Positions 8,668-16,386 of a DNA stretch of 64,000 bases are shown here, piece by piece. The position numbers and the translations under genes are program-made. The stretch is from positions 1-64,000 of IMG/VR virus record IMGVR_UViG_3300030419_006472; one strand, given 5' to 3'. The stretch's first letter is position 1. Each line of letters starts with the position of its first letter. A model generated the notes under the pieces. It saw nothing but the letters and a program-made list of their open reading frames with translations. It made no database searches and was not told the origin of the DNA. This stretch comes from a virus.

Positions 8668-9236
8668 AGTGGATTGCATTTTTTAGTCAAACTGGTTCTG
8701 AAATTGTTAATATATCTAAGACTATCAATAGATGGCCAGATCTTGTTGTAACTAATAAACAAAATGACGAAAGTACTAATATTGAGCTTGTTCGACGAGT
8801 AAACCAACAACTAATTAATATAGTTAGATTACCAAAATGGCCAAAGGAAATGGATTATCTTAGAGCAGCAGATGCTTTAAATTATTCTATTTTAAATGAC
8901 GATTGGACAAACGATGTATTTGTAACTCTTCATGGGTATCTTAGAATATTACCTCCTGACTTTACTAGATCATCTAATATCTTTAATGGTCATCCAGGAG
9001 CTATTCATATCTATCCTGAACTTAAAGGTTTTAATCCGCAGAAAAAGGCTTGGGAAGCAAACCATATTCGAGTCGGGTGTGTTATTCATAAAGTAACCCC
9101 CGAACTCGATGATGGTCCTGTTATAGAAAAGTGTCTTATTAATAATGATTTTGATTCATACGAAGAACTAGAGAAAGCTCTTCACGTTGAATCTACAAAA
9201 CTTTGGATAAATTTTTTAAATGAAAGATTACGATGA
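8664..9236 (+). CDS. PurN-like formyltransferase, candidate DpdN (deazaguanine formylation)
   Basis: This 190-residue protein has the formyltransferase core of the GART/PurN family. The catalytic set is kept: N108 and H110 in NGHPG and D149 in VTPELDDGPVIE, as in the Asn-His-Asp triad of PurN. The start overlaps the dpdA stop codon (ATGA), so the two are translationally coupled. 7-(formylamino)methyl-7-deazaguanine is known in phage DNA and a formyltransferase, DpdN, has been predicted for it. I infer that this enzyme formylates preQ1, free or in DNA. A purine-synthesis role is less likely because no other pur gene is nearby. Confidence 0.72.
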   Translation: MKWIAFFSQTGSEIVNISKTINRWPDLVVTNKQNDESTNIELVRRVNQQLINIVRLPKWPKEMDYLRAADALNYSILNDDWTNDVFVTLHGYLRILPPDFTRSSNIFNGHPGAIHIYPELKGFNPQKKAWEANHIRVGCVIHKVTPELDDGPVIEKCLINNDFDSYEELEKALHVESTKLWINFLNERLR

Positions 9237-9570
9237 AATTAAAAAAACGGTAGAAGCAGATTACCCTCAAACATGCGCAATGTTGAAGAATTTGCTCGAA
9301 GAAGAATATAAATTGTTTATTCAGAAACAATACGATTACGGACCAGGTAACATTTCAGTTGGTCAAGACGTATCGAAACCAGAAGGACAAATAGTCGCAA
9401 AAACCGGACTAGTGTTTCGTATTCATGATAAAGTACAGAGATTGATTAATCTTATCATTGTGAAACGTACTGACGAAGCTGCCAATGAACCAATTATCGA
9501 TGCTTGGAAAGATTCAAGTTTATATTGCAAAATTGCTCAGATAGTCGATAATGGTACTTGGGGCAAATAA
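9220..9570 (+). CDS. Nmad1/DUF1599-like protein
   Basis: The 116-residue protein carries motifs that I associate with the nucleotide-modification-associated domain 1 (DUF1599) family: KQYDYGPGNI (36-45), a helix with FRIHDKVQRLINL (66-78), and NEPIIDAWKDSSLYCKIA (89-106). The acidic helices recall all-alpha NTP pyrophosphatases. The family is often found beside phage base-modification genes, and here it lies between the formyltransferase (17-base overlap) and a kinase. A role in handling the modified or normal nucleotide pool is an inference. Confidence 0.65.
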   Translation: MKDYDEIKKTVEADYPQTCAMLKNLLEEEYKLFIQKQYDYGPGNISVGQDVSKPEGQIVAKTGLVFRIHDKVQRLINLIIVKRTDEAANEPIIDAWKDSSLYCKIAQIVDNGTWGK

Positions 9571-10133
9571 TGTTAATATCTTTTACAGGAGCTCAATCTT
9601 CAGGTAAGACGACGTTACTCAATCATTGGACTGATTGCAGGAATCACTTTAAAGTAGTTCCGGAAGTTACGCGTAAGTTAAAAAGACAGGGGTTTGAGAT
9701 AAACGACGATAGTAGTAACTACGTCGATACTCAAATCGCAATATTAGCTGATCATCTAAATAATATATTTTTATATGCTAATACAGAAACAACTGGAATA
9801 GTTGTAGATACTATTTTAGATAGATGTATTATTGATGGATTTATTTATACACGATACTTTCGACGAGAAGGTAAAGTAGATGAATTTGTAGATAAGATAT
9901 TTACTTATATGCTGAAAAAGTATATTGAGAAATATGATTATATCTTTTATACTAGCCCGTATGATGTAGCTCTAATTAATGACGGAGAAAGATCTATGAG
10001 CGAGAGCTTTCGCAATAAGATTATAAAATTATATGAAGAATTAATCTTAGATAAGTATCCGAATGTTTATGTACTTGAAGGAAGTGTTGAGAGTCGCTAT
10101 AATAAGATGACAGAGATAATATATAATGAGTAA
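9570..10133 (+). CDS. P-loop nucleoside/nucleotide kinase (AAA_28/NadR-like)
   Basis: The 187-residue protein has a Walker A loop right at the N-terminus (FTGAQSSGKTT) and a kinase-type lid region with DRCIIDGFIY and YIFYTSPYD. This matches small AAA_28/NadR-type kinases. The ATG at 9570 overlaps the previous stop codon (TAATG); an upstream TTG at 9558 is possible but less likely. It sits within the deazaguanine operon, so it may phosphorylate a nucleoside used or released by the modification pathway, but the substrate cannot be read from the sequence. Confidence 0.7.
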   Translation: MLISFTGAQSSGKTTLLNHWTDCRNHFKVVPEVTRKLKRQGFEINDDSSNYVDTQIAILADHLNNIFLYANTETTGIVVDTILDRCIIDGFIYTRYFRREGKVDEFVDKIFTYMLKKYIEKYDYIFYTSPYDVALINDGERSMSESFRNKIIKLYEELILDKYPNVYVLEGSVESRYNKMTEIIYNE

Positions 10134-11094
10134 ACTCGATAATAAAAACATAAGTAAGCACCTAGGTAAAACTAGCAAATATAAATCTCAATACGATCCG
10201 AGTCTTCTCGTAAGAGAGCCTAGATCCAGTAACCGCAAACATCTTGATATTAAAGAGAAAGATCTACCTTTTGTAGGGTACGATGTATGGAACGGTTATG
10301 AAGTATCAGGACTATTAAATAACGGTGTTCCTATTAGTGCAGTTGCTAAAGTAGTATATCCATGTGATAGTAAATATATCGTCGAATCTAAATCTATGAA
10401 ACTATATTGGAATAGTTTTAATATGACTAAGCTTGGAGATACAATAGAAGAAACAGTGAGCGCTATGGAGAAGATGGCTACTGAAGATCTTAGTACGTTA
10501 CTACAAACGGAAGTTAAAGTTAAATTATTCTCTTGCGATACGGATTTAAAAGGAGTTTCTAATCCATTCTTAGAATCATATGATGCTACTCCAAATTCTT
10601 TAACGATTGTATCAACTAAAAAATATGTAAGGTTGGAGCACTACTTGACAACTGGATGGCGGTCAAAGGAGAAGATTGAGATTACTAAGTATAATGAAGA
10701 TCCTTCTATATTTGATACTAAATATACCTCTGTATCTCAGCCGAATAATCTAAATGTAATGTCTTCATTACTTAAAAGTAATTGCCGAGTTACGTCGCAA
10801 CCTGATTGGGGAGATGTATTTATTCATATAGAAGGACAATGGTTGCCTGGTGTAAGAGAATTACTTGAATATATTATTTCGTTTAGAGACGAAAACCACT
10901 TCCATGAAGAAATATGTGAAACTATATATAAACGCTTGTATGATAGGTTCTCCCCGCGGGAATTAATGATTGCGTGTCTATACGCACGAAGAGGTGGATG
11001 GGATATTAATCCAGTTAGAGCTAATAAAATAGAATTAATCGATAATATTATGTGGGATGAAACCATTCCATGGATTAAGACTATTAGACAATAA
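10126..11094 (+). CDS. queF: QueF, NADPH-dependent 7-cyano-7-deazaguanine (preQ0) reductase
   Basis: This 322-residue protein is the long, two-domain form of QueF, as in E. coli. It reduces the nitrile preQ0 to the amine preQ1. The QueF motif VESKSMKLYWNSFN lies at about 86-99. The catalytic Cys is C220 in SSLLKSNC, with D227 in QPDWG seven residues later, as in E. coli Cys190/Asp197, and H260-E261 in FRDENHFHEE. The C-terminal YARRGGWDINP also matches. It overlaps the kinase gene and ends the operon at a terminator. Its presence implies that preQ1, not only preQ0, is the base made. Confidence 0.9.
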   Translation: MSKLDNKNISKHLGKTSKYKSQYDPSLLVREPRSSNRKHLDIKEKDLPFVGYDVWNGYEVSGLLNNGVPISAVAKVVYPCDSKYIVESKSMKLYWNSFNMTKLGDTIEETVSAMEKMATEDLSTLLQTEVKVKLFSCDTDLKGVSNPFLESYDATPNSLTIVSTKKYVRLEHYLTTGWRSKEKIEITKYNEDPSIFDTKYTSVSQPNNLNVMSSLLKSNCRVTSQPDWGDVFIHIEGQWLPGVRELLEYIISFRDENHFHEEICETIYKRLYDRFSPRELMIACLYARRGGWDINPVRANKIELIDNIMWDETIPWIKTIRQ

Positions 11095-11099
11095 AAAAA

Positions 11100-11119
11100 G
11101 GGCGCTCTTTCGAGCGCCC
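11100..11119 (-). terminator. Strong terminator between queF and gp23
   Basis: An 8-bp G+C-rich stem (GGGCGCTC with GAGCGCCC) and a TTTC loop lie between convergent genes. On the minus strand a run of seven T follows it, so it should stop capsid transcription; on the plus strand it has only a weak T run. Confidence 0.9.
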
Positions 11120-11142
11120 TTCGATAATAAACAATATTCGAC

Positions 11143-12714
11143 TTACTGGAATACCGTAGATTGTGCTGCAGCAGCACCACTGTTGAACTGCAAGCCGAGA
11201 CCAGCAACAAACACAACATGGTAGTAGTTAGCTGCACCAAAGAGGTGATCAACTACACCATAACGTGTTAACATACCGACCTTCGGATAGAAGCTATTCG
11301 GATCAACCGAACGCTGTACCATAACCGGAATATAAGGACAGTAAATGATACCAGTATCATAATACTCTGGTCCTTTATAACCAAGCAATGCATACTCAAC
11401 CCTTGTGGAGGCGCCTGTATAACCTGTTCCCAAGTTATATGTAGCTTCGGTACGTGTATCGCGATAAACGTTAAAACGTCCACCAACGTTACCAACCTTA
11501 GCAACACCAACCGGTTGTGTGTTAACATTACCGTTAACGGTCATCCAAGAGAACTCAGGAAGCATCTCAAGAATGGCGCAAACACTAGGTGTTGCAACAA
11601 CAAAGTTAGCAGCACCACGACGGTTGCGAACAGCCATCCTATTAGCCTCAACGATCAACTTCTGATAGAAGTCGCGATTTCTCTCACCCTGCCAGCGAGC
11701 ATCAGCAGCTGATACCTTGTATGTGGAATAGCCAGTGTTATGACCACCACCGATAGCAGCTTGAACCATGCGAATAATCATCTCACGGTCGATTTCAGCT
11801 TGAATCTCATATGACATAGCATTTGTCAACTCAGCGTCAACATCAATACCATTCATATTCTTAAGATCCTGCTCGAGCTCAACTGACCAACGAGCGTTCA
11901 GCCTACGAGTACCAGCTTCAACAGCTGTCTTCTCGAAACTCAACTCGACGGTAGGAGCTGACTTAGCCTTATCAAGCTCGAAAGCAGACAAAGCAGCAGC
12001 AAAACCTTCGTCCTGTGAATCAAGACCAGCTGACAACCAGTGCGCTGTACCAATACCAGCAAGGGTACCAACTGACGCAGCAGCTTTAGTTCCCGCTTGA
12101 ACGGTCGAGCTACTTACACCAGTAAATGATGTACCTAAGTAGTTGTGACCCAACTCACCGTTAGGTGCGCCAGCAGAACCAGCAGCAGCTGTTCCTGCAT
12201 TATTCACTGCATCAGTGACATCACCGATATGTGAAGCAGCGCTTGTATCAGCAGCAGCTGTATTATCAATAGTATCAGCACTGTACTTATAGCGAAGAGC
12301 AAATGCGAGACCAACCGGACCACTCATTGGCTGAACACCAACGATCTCGTTAGTAATCAACTCAGGGAATGTACGGCGAATCATCGGAATAAGAATCTTC
12401 GGTAAACGTGCGTCGTTAGATGCATATGTATCCCCAGATCCATATGTACCACCGGCCTGACCAGCACCATGACCAACGCTCGAACCAAACGAGCCTTGAT
12501 TACCTGCGGCATTACCAGATGTGTTACCCTCTCTCAAACACCATTCCTCTTGGTTCTCAAGGAGAATGGCAGTGTTCATCCGCGTATGCGGATTCTCAAT
12601 AGGCGAAACTTTGTCAGAGGTATAGTCCAGAACTGGACTCCACTTCTCCAACAATTGCTCTGCTCTATTATTGTCAATATAATTAGTATTTGGACGTGTA
12701 TCTGTTTCGTTCAT
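11143..12714 (-). CDS. 23: Major capsid protein gp23
   Basis: The 523-residue protein matches the T4 major capsid protein: MIRRTFPELITNEIVGVQPM at 111-130, then the region with RWSVELEQDLKNMNGIDVDA and the C-terminal YKGPEYYDTGIIYCPYIPV and VGMLTRYG. It forms the hexamers of the head. The N-terminal 60 or so residues should be removed by the gp21 protease; L60-R61-E62 fits the L/I-x-E cleavage rule. Unlike many genes here, it has a real leader with AAAGGA 10 bases before the ATG, and a TATAAATG box upstream. It ends at a strong terminator. Codons look less A+T-biased than in the neighbours, as expected for high expression. Confidence 0.97.
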   Translation of the reverse strand: MNETDTRPNTNYIDNNRAEQLLEKWSPVLDYTSDKVSPIENPHTRMNTAILLENQEEWCLREGNTSGNAAGNQGSFGSSVGHGAGQAGGTYGSGDTYASNDARLPKILIPMIRRTFPELITNEIVGVQPMSGPVGLAFALRYKYSADTIDNTAAADTSAASHIGDVTDAVNNAGTAAAGSAGAPNGELGHNYLGTSFTGVSSSTVQAGTKAAASVGTLAGIGTAHWLSAGLDSQDEGFAAALSAFELDKAKSAPTVELSFEKTAVEAGTRRLNARWSVELEQDLKNMNGIDVDAELTNAMSYEIQAEIDREMIIRMVQAAIGGGHNTGYSTYKVSAADARWQGERNRDFYQKLIVEANRMAVRNRRGAANFVVATPSVCAILEMLPEFSWMTVNGNVNTQPVGVAKVGNVGGRFNVYRDTRTEATYNLGTGYTGASTRVEYALLGYKGPEYYDTGIIYCPYIPVMVQRSVDPNSFYPKVGMLTRYGVVDHLFGAANYYHVVFVAGLGLQFNSGAAAAQSTVFQ

Positions 12715-12730
12715 AATAGTAATTTCCTTT

Positions 12731-12738
12731 CATTTATA
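12731..12738 (-). promoter_or_regulatory. Late promoter and leader of gp23
   Basis: TATAAATG (7 of 8 to the T4 late box) lies 16 bases before the ATG. The leader contains AAAGGA, the clearest Shine-Dalgarno sequence among the head genes. Confidence 0.5.
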
Positions 12739-12801
12739 TAATAATAGTTTCCGTTGCATTGGAGAATCAGGTAGTATATACCTCAACATCAAAAATGGAT
12801 T

Positions 12802-13686
12802 TTACAATCTCATATTAGCTAATTCTTGAGCATAATGACTAGCTACGGTTTTAGGTTGCTCTACTTTCTCTTCAACAACCTCAACCTTAGCTTCTTTAGT
12901 CTTAGACTCTGTCATAGCTTCTTCTTTTAACAAATCAAGAGATTCTTGAGCCTTCTTGTCAAAGATATTGACTGTATACTCAAAGTTCTCTTCAATAAAC
13001 GCAAGATCTTTATCTTCAAAAGTCTTTCTTACGAAATTCATTTTCTTTTCATCAAAACCGGTAAGCTTCTTCTCTAAATAGAGATCCTTTTTAAGACTTT
13101 CTAGTTCTTCTGAAACTGCATTATGGGATTCAGTGAGCTCATTAAGTTCTTTCTTCTGAGCATCAATAGTCTCTTTCCCATCTTTAACTGCATCCCTAAC
13201 AGACTCGGTGGCTAATGCCATATCAACTGAAAGCATCTTGCGAATGTCGCTTAATAAATTAAATGCTCTCTTATTTGTTGTAGCTTCCTCAATTGTCTTA
13301 GTAGGAATAGCTTCATCTATATATGAATCAAGATAATCTGAAACCGACTCAACAACAGTGTCTTTCAATGAACCAGCTTCCTCATTAATAGCGGTACGAT
13401 ATCGTTGAACAACATTCTTTAATTTACGTGCTCGATCTTGATCTACTGCCTCAACAACTTTAGTGAGTTTTTTAGTGTGATCCTTATCTATAGCTTCCAG
13501 GAGCTGTTCTAACTTCTTAGAGTGCTCTTCATCTTGAGCTGTAAGAGCCGCTTCTGTCGCGATTTGAGCGCGATCTTCGGCCTTTTTATCAACTGCTTCA
13601 TTGAACACTGTTTCAATTTGTTTAAGACTGTCTTCTGTGAGGACGTCTTTACCTACTTGTTTAAGTAAATCAGATATATTGCTCAT
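12802..13686 (-). CDS. 22: Prohead core scaffold protein gp22
   Basis: The 294-residue protein is nearly all charged helix and coiled coil, rich in Glu, Lys and Ala (for example KLEQLLEAIDKDHTKKLTKV), as in T4 gp22, the main scaffold of the prohead core. It sits directly upstream of gp23 and downstream of the protease gp21, the conserved T4 order. The C-terminal end (ASHYAQELANMRL) is a conserved-looking tail in such scaffolds. It would be degraded by gp21 during maturation. The start has AAAAGGA upstream. Confidence 0.88.
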   Translation of the reverse strand: MSNISDLLKQVGKDVLTEDSLKQIETVFNEAVDKKAEDRAQIATEAALTAQDEEHSKKLEQLLEAIDKDHTKKLTKVVEAVDQDRARKLKNVVQRYRTAINEEAGSLKDTVVESVSDYLDSYIDEAIPTKTIEEATTNKRAFNLLSDIRKMLSVDMALATESVRDAVKDGKETIDAQKKELNELTESHNAVSEELESLKKDLYLEKKLTGFDEKKMNFVRKTFEDKDLAFIEENFEYTVNIFDKKAQESLDLLKEEAMTESKTKEAKVEVVEEKVEQPKTVASHYAQELANMRL

Positions 13687-13688
13687 GT

Positions 13689-13832
13689 TTAAAATAAATC
13701 CTTTTTAGTTGCTTTCGCTATTTTTTGTTTAAGTTTTTCTGCTACAACCGATTTTAGATCTGCAGTAGCATTGGCGTAATTTTTATCAATAATATTACCG
13801 ATAAACGATTTGATCTGTTTATTTTGATCCAT
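13689..13832 (-). CDS. Small prohead core protein, gp67/gp68-like
   Basis: A 47-codon frame starts at the ATG at 13832 (a second ATG at 13835 is possible) and stops 2 bases before gp22. The product is a basic helix (IIDKNYANATADLKSVVAEK, then LKQKIAKATKK). In T4 and relatives small core proteins gp67 and gp68 lie in this prohead cluster, and many marine T4-like phages have a short protein of this shape next to gp21/gp22. TAAATA lies 6 bases before the chosen ATG. The call rests mainly on position and shape. Confidence 0.6.
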   Translation of the reverse strand: MDQNKQIKSFIGNIIDKNYANATADLKSVVAEKLKQKIAKATKKDLF

Positions 13833-13863
13833 CATAATTATTTAAGTAATTTATACAATTTTT

Positions 13864-14526
13864 TTAAAAGTTTTGAATTAGTTCAATGAACTTATTCTTA
13901 AAGTATTCATCGACATCCTTACGTGGTAAGTTATTTAAACTTTCTTCAAACCTATCAAAATGCTCTTCAAATTGTCCGCTATGATTTAAAATCCATTGCT
14001 TCGACTCTAATATACCGTTAACAAAGGCATCTGAATAAGAAGGATCTGCAACACAATCAATCGCAACTAACTTCATTTCAGTAACATGACCAACATCACT
14101 ATCAGGTTCTTGATCAATCTTACCTAATGCCCTTGACGACATACCAACTCTCACACCATCTGTTACTAATTGTTTTACTATAGTACCGCATGGTGTTTGT
14201 AGGACTTTACTCTTACCATAAAAAATGTTACCGTCTTGTTTCATTTCGGTAACTATATGACATGCTCTTTCTAAGTCGACTTCAGCTGTAGTAGGATGGT
14301 TTAATTCACCCATGGCCCGATCTGTCTTAATCATTTCTTTTTGATACCGAGCTACTTCTTGAACCATATTATCTAAATCGTATACTCGTTTATTCTTATT
14401 AACTTCAGAGGCCATCATATATGGTCCTTTGATGTATAATCTAGATTCAGATTTATTATTTTTTTCCTCTACGATGTATTCAAACTCGGTTGGGTCCGTT
14501 TTCTCTACTAGCAATTTAAAGGCCAT
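13864..14526 (-). CDS. 21: Prohead maturation protease gp21
   Basis: The 220-residue protein matches the T4 prohead protease family. The catalytic His lies in GELNHPTT (about residues 73-80) and the catalytic Ser in VGMSSRALG (about 127-135). The N-terminal GPYMMASEVNKNKRVYDLD is also a family mark. It cuts gp22, gp23 and other core proteins after L/I-x-E. The C-terminal segment ends in a helix (EYFKNKFIELIQNF), perhaps an autoprocessed tail. It precedes the small core gene and gp22 in one transcription direction. Confidence 0.93.
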   Translation of the reverse strand: MAFKLLVEKTDPTEFEYIVEEKNNKSESRLYIKGPYMMASEVNKNKRVYDLDNMVQEVARYQKEMIKTDRAMGELNHPTTAEVDLERACHIVTEMKQDGNIFYGKSKVLQTPCGTIVKQLVTDGVRVGMSSRALGKIDQEPDSDVGHVTEMKLVAIDCVADPSYSDAFVNGILESKQWILNHSGQFEEHFDRFEESLNNLPRKDVDEYFKNKFIELIQNF

Positions 14527-14538
14527 AGCGCTATAAAA

Positions 14539-14546
14539 TATTTATT
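14539..14546 (-). promoter_or_regulatory. Late-promoter-like AATAAATA box
   Basis: AATAAATA on the minus strand ends 12 bases before the gp21 ATG, 7 of 8 to the T4 late consensus. Confidence 0.4.
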
Positions 14547-14553
14547 GTTTATC

Positions 14554-15015
14554 TTACTTTTTTCCGTTAAATAATTCCTTTTCTGTAAGAATTAGAAAAT
14601 TATATCCATGATCATCAGCCCATTTTTTTGCTGCTTTCCACTTAGATTGATTAACATCATATGTAGCTTGTTCATGTAAAAATGTACTTCGCTTCTTTCT
14701 CCCTCTCATAACCGGGCGTTGAGTCTGACTATATGGCTTTATTTCTACTAAGTATTTTACCTTTTTATTCCTCTCTTGTAATACTAAAGTATTATCGACA
14801 TAATATCTATGCGTTCGAGAATCTAAAGGGCTTATATAAGGAACTATAACACACTCGCTAGTCCATTCAAGTACATTTGGATTATAATCACACCACTTAA
14901 AAAAATGTAATTCCCAAGAACTTTTATATTGAGGATATTTCTTGCCAAGAAATTTTTTATTATTAATAGGCCTATATACACCCTGTTTAAATGCGCCTTT
15001 TTTATGAGGAGCCAT
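14554..15015 (-). CDS. 4: Head completion protein gp4-like
   Basis: The 153-residue basic protein resembles T4 gp4 (gp50/65), needed to finish DNA-filled heads. Family marks are the N-terminal GVYRPINNKKFLG, the segment YKSSWELHFFKWCDYNPNVL, and SECVIVPYISPLD followed by RTHRYYVD and VEIKPYSQ. The E...D...ExK pattern recalls TnsA-like nuclease folds, so a nuclease-related fold is likely. Its start shares its A with the stop of the neck gene at 15015. Confidence 0.82.
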   Translation of the reverse strand: MAPHKKGAFKQGVYRPINNKKFLGKKYPQYKSSWELHFFKWCDYNPNVLEWTSECVIVPYISPLDSRTHRYYVDNTLVLQERNKKVKYLVEIKPYSQTQRPVMRGRKKRSTFLHEQATYDVNQSKWKAAKKWADDHGYNFLILTEKELFNGKK

Positions 15016-16373
15016 TAGCCTACGAAGAACATTGGAGGGTCTGAATCTCCAAAACCAGCTGTAGCACCGGTAAAGAGCCTTTCTTCTAATTCTTTCTTTT
15101 CCTCTAACCCTTCCTGTAAAATACCAGCATCTAACCCTGTACCACCGAACAACTGAGCGTTACCGAACTTACCTCTTACTCTGCCTAATGTGATTTTAGT
15201 TAATGCGGTAGCATATTGATACACCCACGGCTCTTTAATTAAGTCTCTGAGAGATTTTTCTACATAGCAACTCAATACACCATAAAACTGTTCTCCAGTT
15301 TTAGGTTCCGGTATCATAAGTAACCGTTGCCTAACATCATCAAATTTAAAATAGCGTTTCGTTGAGAGCATTTTTTCACGCGTCTCTAACCATTGCTTTA
15401 ATATATACCAGCTAATTAAATCAAACCCATAATTACCCATTGCATAGCTGAAATAAGTTTGTTGCGCTAAAGTCTGCTCAATTGTAAATAATGTATTTAA
15501 ACTACTACTGGTCGATTCATCATAACTAAAAACGTCTATTACCTTTCTATGCTGTCTAGTAAGACCGTCAAAGTACCCTATATTACAACTCCTTGCTGTA
15601 AGGGCATCTCTAGTGGTAGTGTCACTTAACATACTCTTCCGTGTAGCAGTAACTAGCGCGTTTGTATATTCGTTACCTCTCGTAGTAAGACCAATTTGTA
15701 CGACGTTGGATCCAGAAGCTGAAAGCGAGCTTACAGCGGATACTATTGTTTGTGCTGTTGTATATACATCCCCATATTGAGTTATACTAACACTAGCAGG
15801 TCCACTACTTGCCGAAGTACATGTAATTAAAGATTTTACTACATGAGCTGATTCAGGTTCACCAGACAATGTAACTACAAATGTATATTCAGATGGATAA
15901 GTTGGAATCTCACCACAATCAAATTTAAAGACTGACGTAAATTTTCCTCCATATGCATCATAACCAGCACCAGAAATAGTAGCTGTTGTAAGTGTGGGTA
16001 ATAATGTAGATTCCCCAGCTGAAGTTTTTACATCAGCTTTACCATCAGTAGGAAATGAATAATTAGCAGATAGTTCATTTGTAAGAAGAAATAATTCACT
16101 AAGATCTAATCCTTTACCTCGAGTGTATTTAGAACTATCAACAACTAAATGCTCTAAAGTATACCCAGCAAACTTAGAAAACATTTCTATCGATTGAGCT
16201 ATATGAGTAAAAATCTGATTACCATGTAATTCTAAATTAATAGTAGGATAGCCTAAACCATAGGTTATCCTATCGGCTAGCTCTTGATAGGTGTCAACTG
16301 AATTAGCAAGATATGTAGAGTATAAGTGACTTCCTGCGTCTAAATAATCATCTGTCCATGTACTAGTGGCCAC
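15015..16373 (-). CDS. Neck protein, gp13-like
   Basis: The 452-residue protein has a start like T4-type neck proteins (YQELADRITYGLGYPTINLE) and a conserved C-terminal half (WVYQYATALTKITLGRVRGK, LFGGTGLD, GFGDSDPPMFFVG). Between them is a beta-rich insert of about 180 residues (about residues 95-275), which makes it longer than T4 gp13. It would join the portal to the tail. It starts with GTG at 16373; a CATAAATA box ends 5 bases before it. It is placed between gp20 and gp4. Assignment to gp13 rather than gp14 is tentative. Confidence 0.62.
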   Translation of the reverse strand: MATSTWTDDYLDAGSHLYSTYLANSVDTYQELADRITYGLGYPTINLELHGNQIFTHIAQSIEMFSKFAGYTLEHLVVDSSKYTRGKGLDLSELFLLTNELSANYSFPTDGKADVKTSAGESTLLPTLTTATISGAGYDAYGGKFTSVFKFDCGEIPTYPSEYTFVVTLSGEPESAHVVKSLITCTSASSGPASVSITQYGDVYTTAQTIVSAVSSLSASGSNVVQIGLTTRGNEYTNALVTATRKSMLSDTTTRDALTARSCNIGYFDGLTRQHRKVIDVFSYDESTSSSLNTLFTIEQTLAQQTYFSYAMGNYGFDLISWYILKQWLETREKMLSTKRYFKFDDVRQRLLMIPEPKTGEQFYGVLSCYVEKSLRDLIKEPWVYQYATALTKITLGRVRGKFGNAQLFGGTGLDAGILQEGLEEKKELEERLFTGATAGFGDSDPPMFFVG

Positions 16374-16378
16374 ATAAT

Positions 16379-16386
16379 TATTTATG
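16379..16386 (-). promoter_or_regulatory. Late-promoter-like CATAAATA box
   Basis: CATAAATA on the minus strand overlaps the portal stop codon and ends 5 bases before the GTG start of the neck gene. Confidence 0.35.

Noticed and set aside
10824-11252. 142-residue minus-strand frame across queF and the terminator
   Set aside because: It is antisense to the QueF active domain and crosses a strong terminator.
11268-11528. Frames within gp23 on both strands
   Set aside because: They are shadows of the well supported capsid gene.
13848-13855. TATAAATT as the main late promoter of the small core gene
   Set aside because: It matches 7 of 8, but a TAAATA box closer to the start competes and either match could be chance in this A+T-rich gap; not listed separately.
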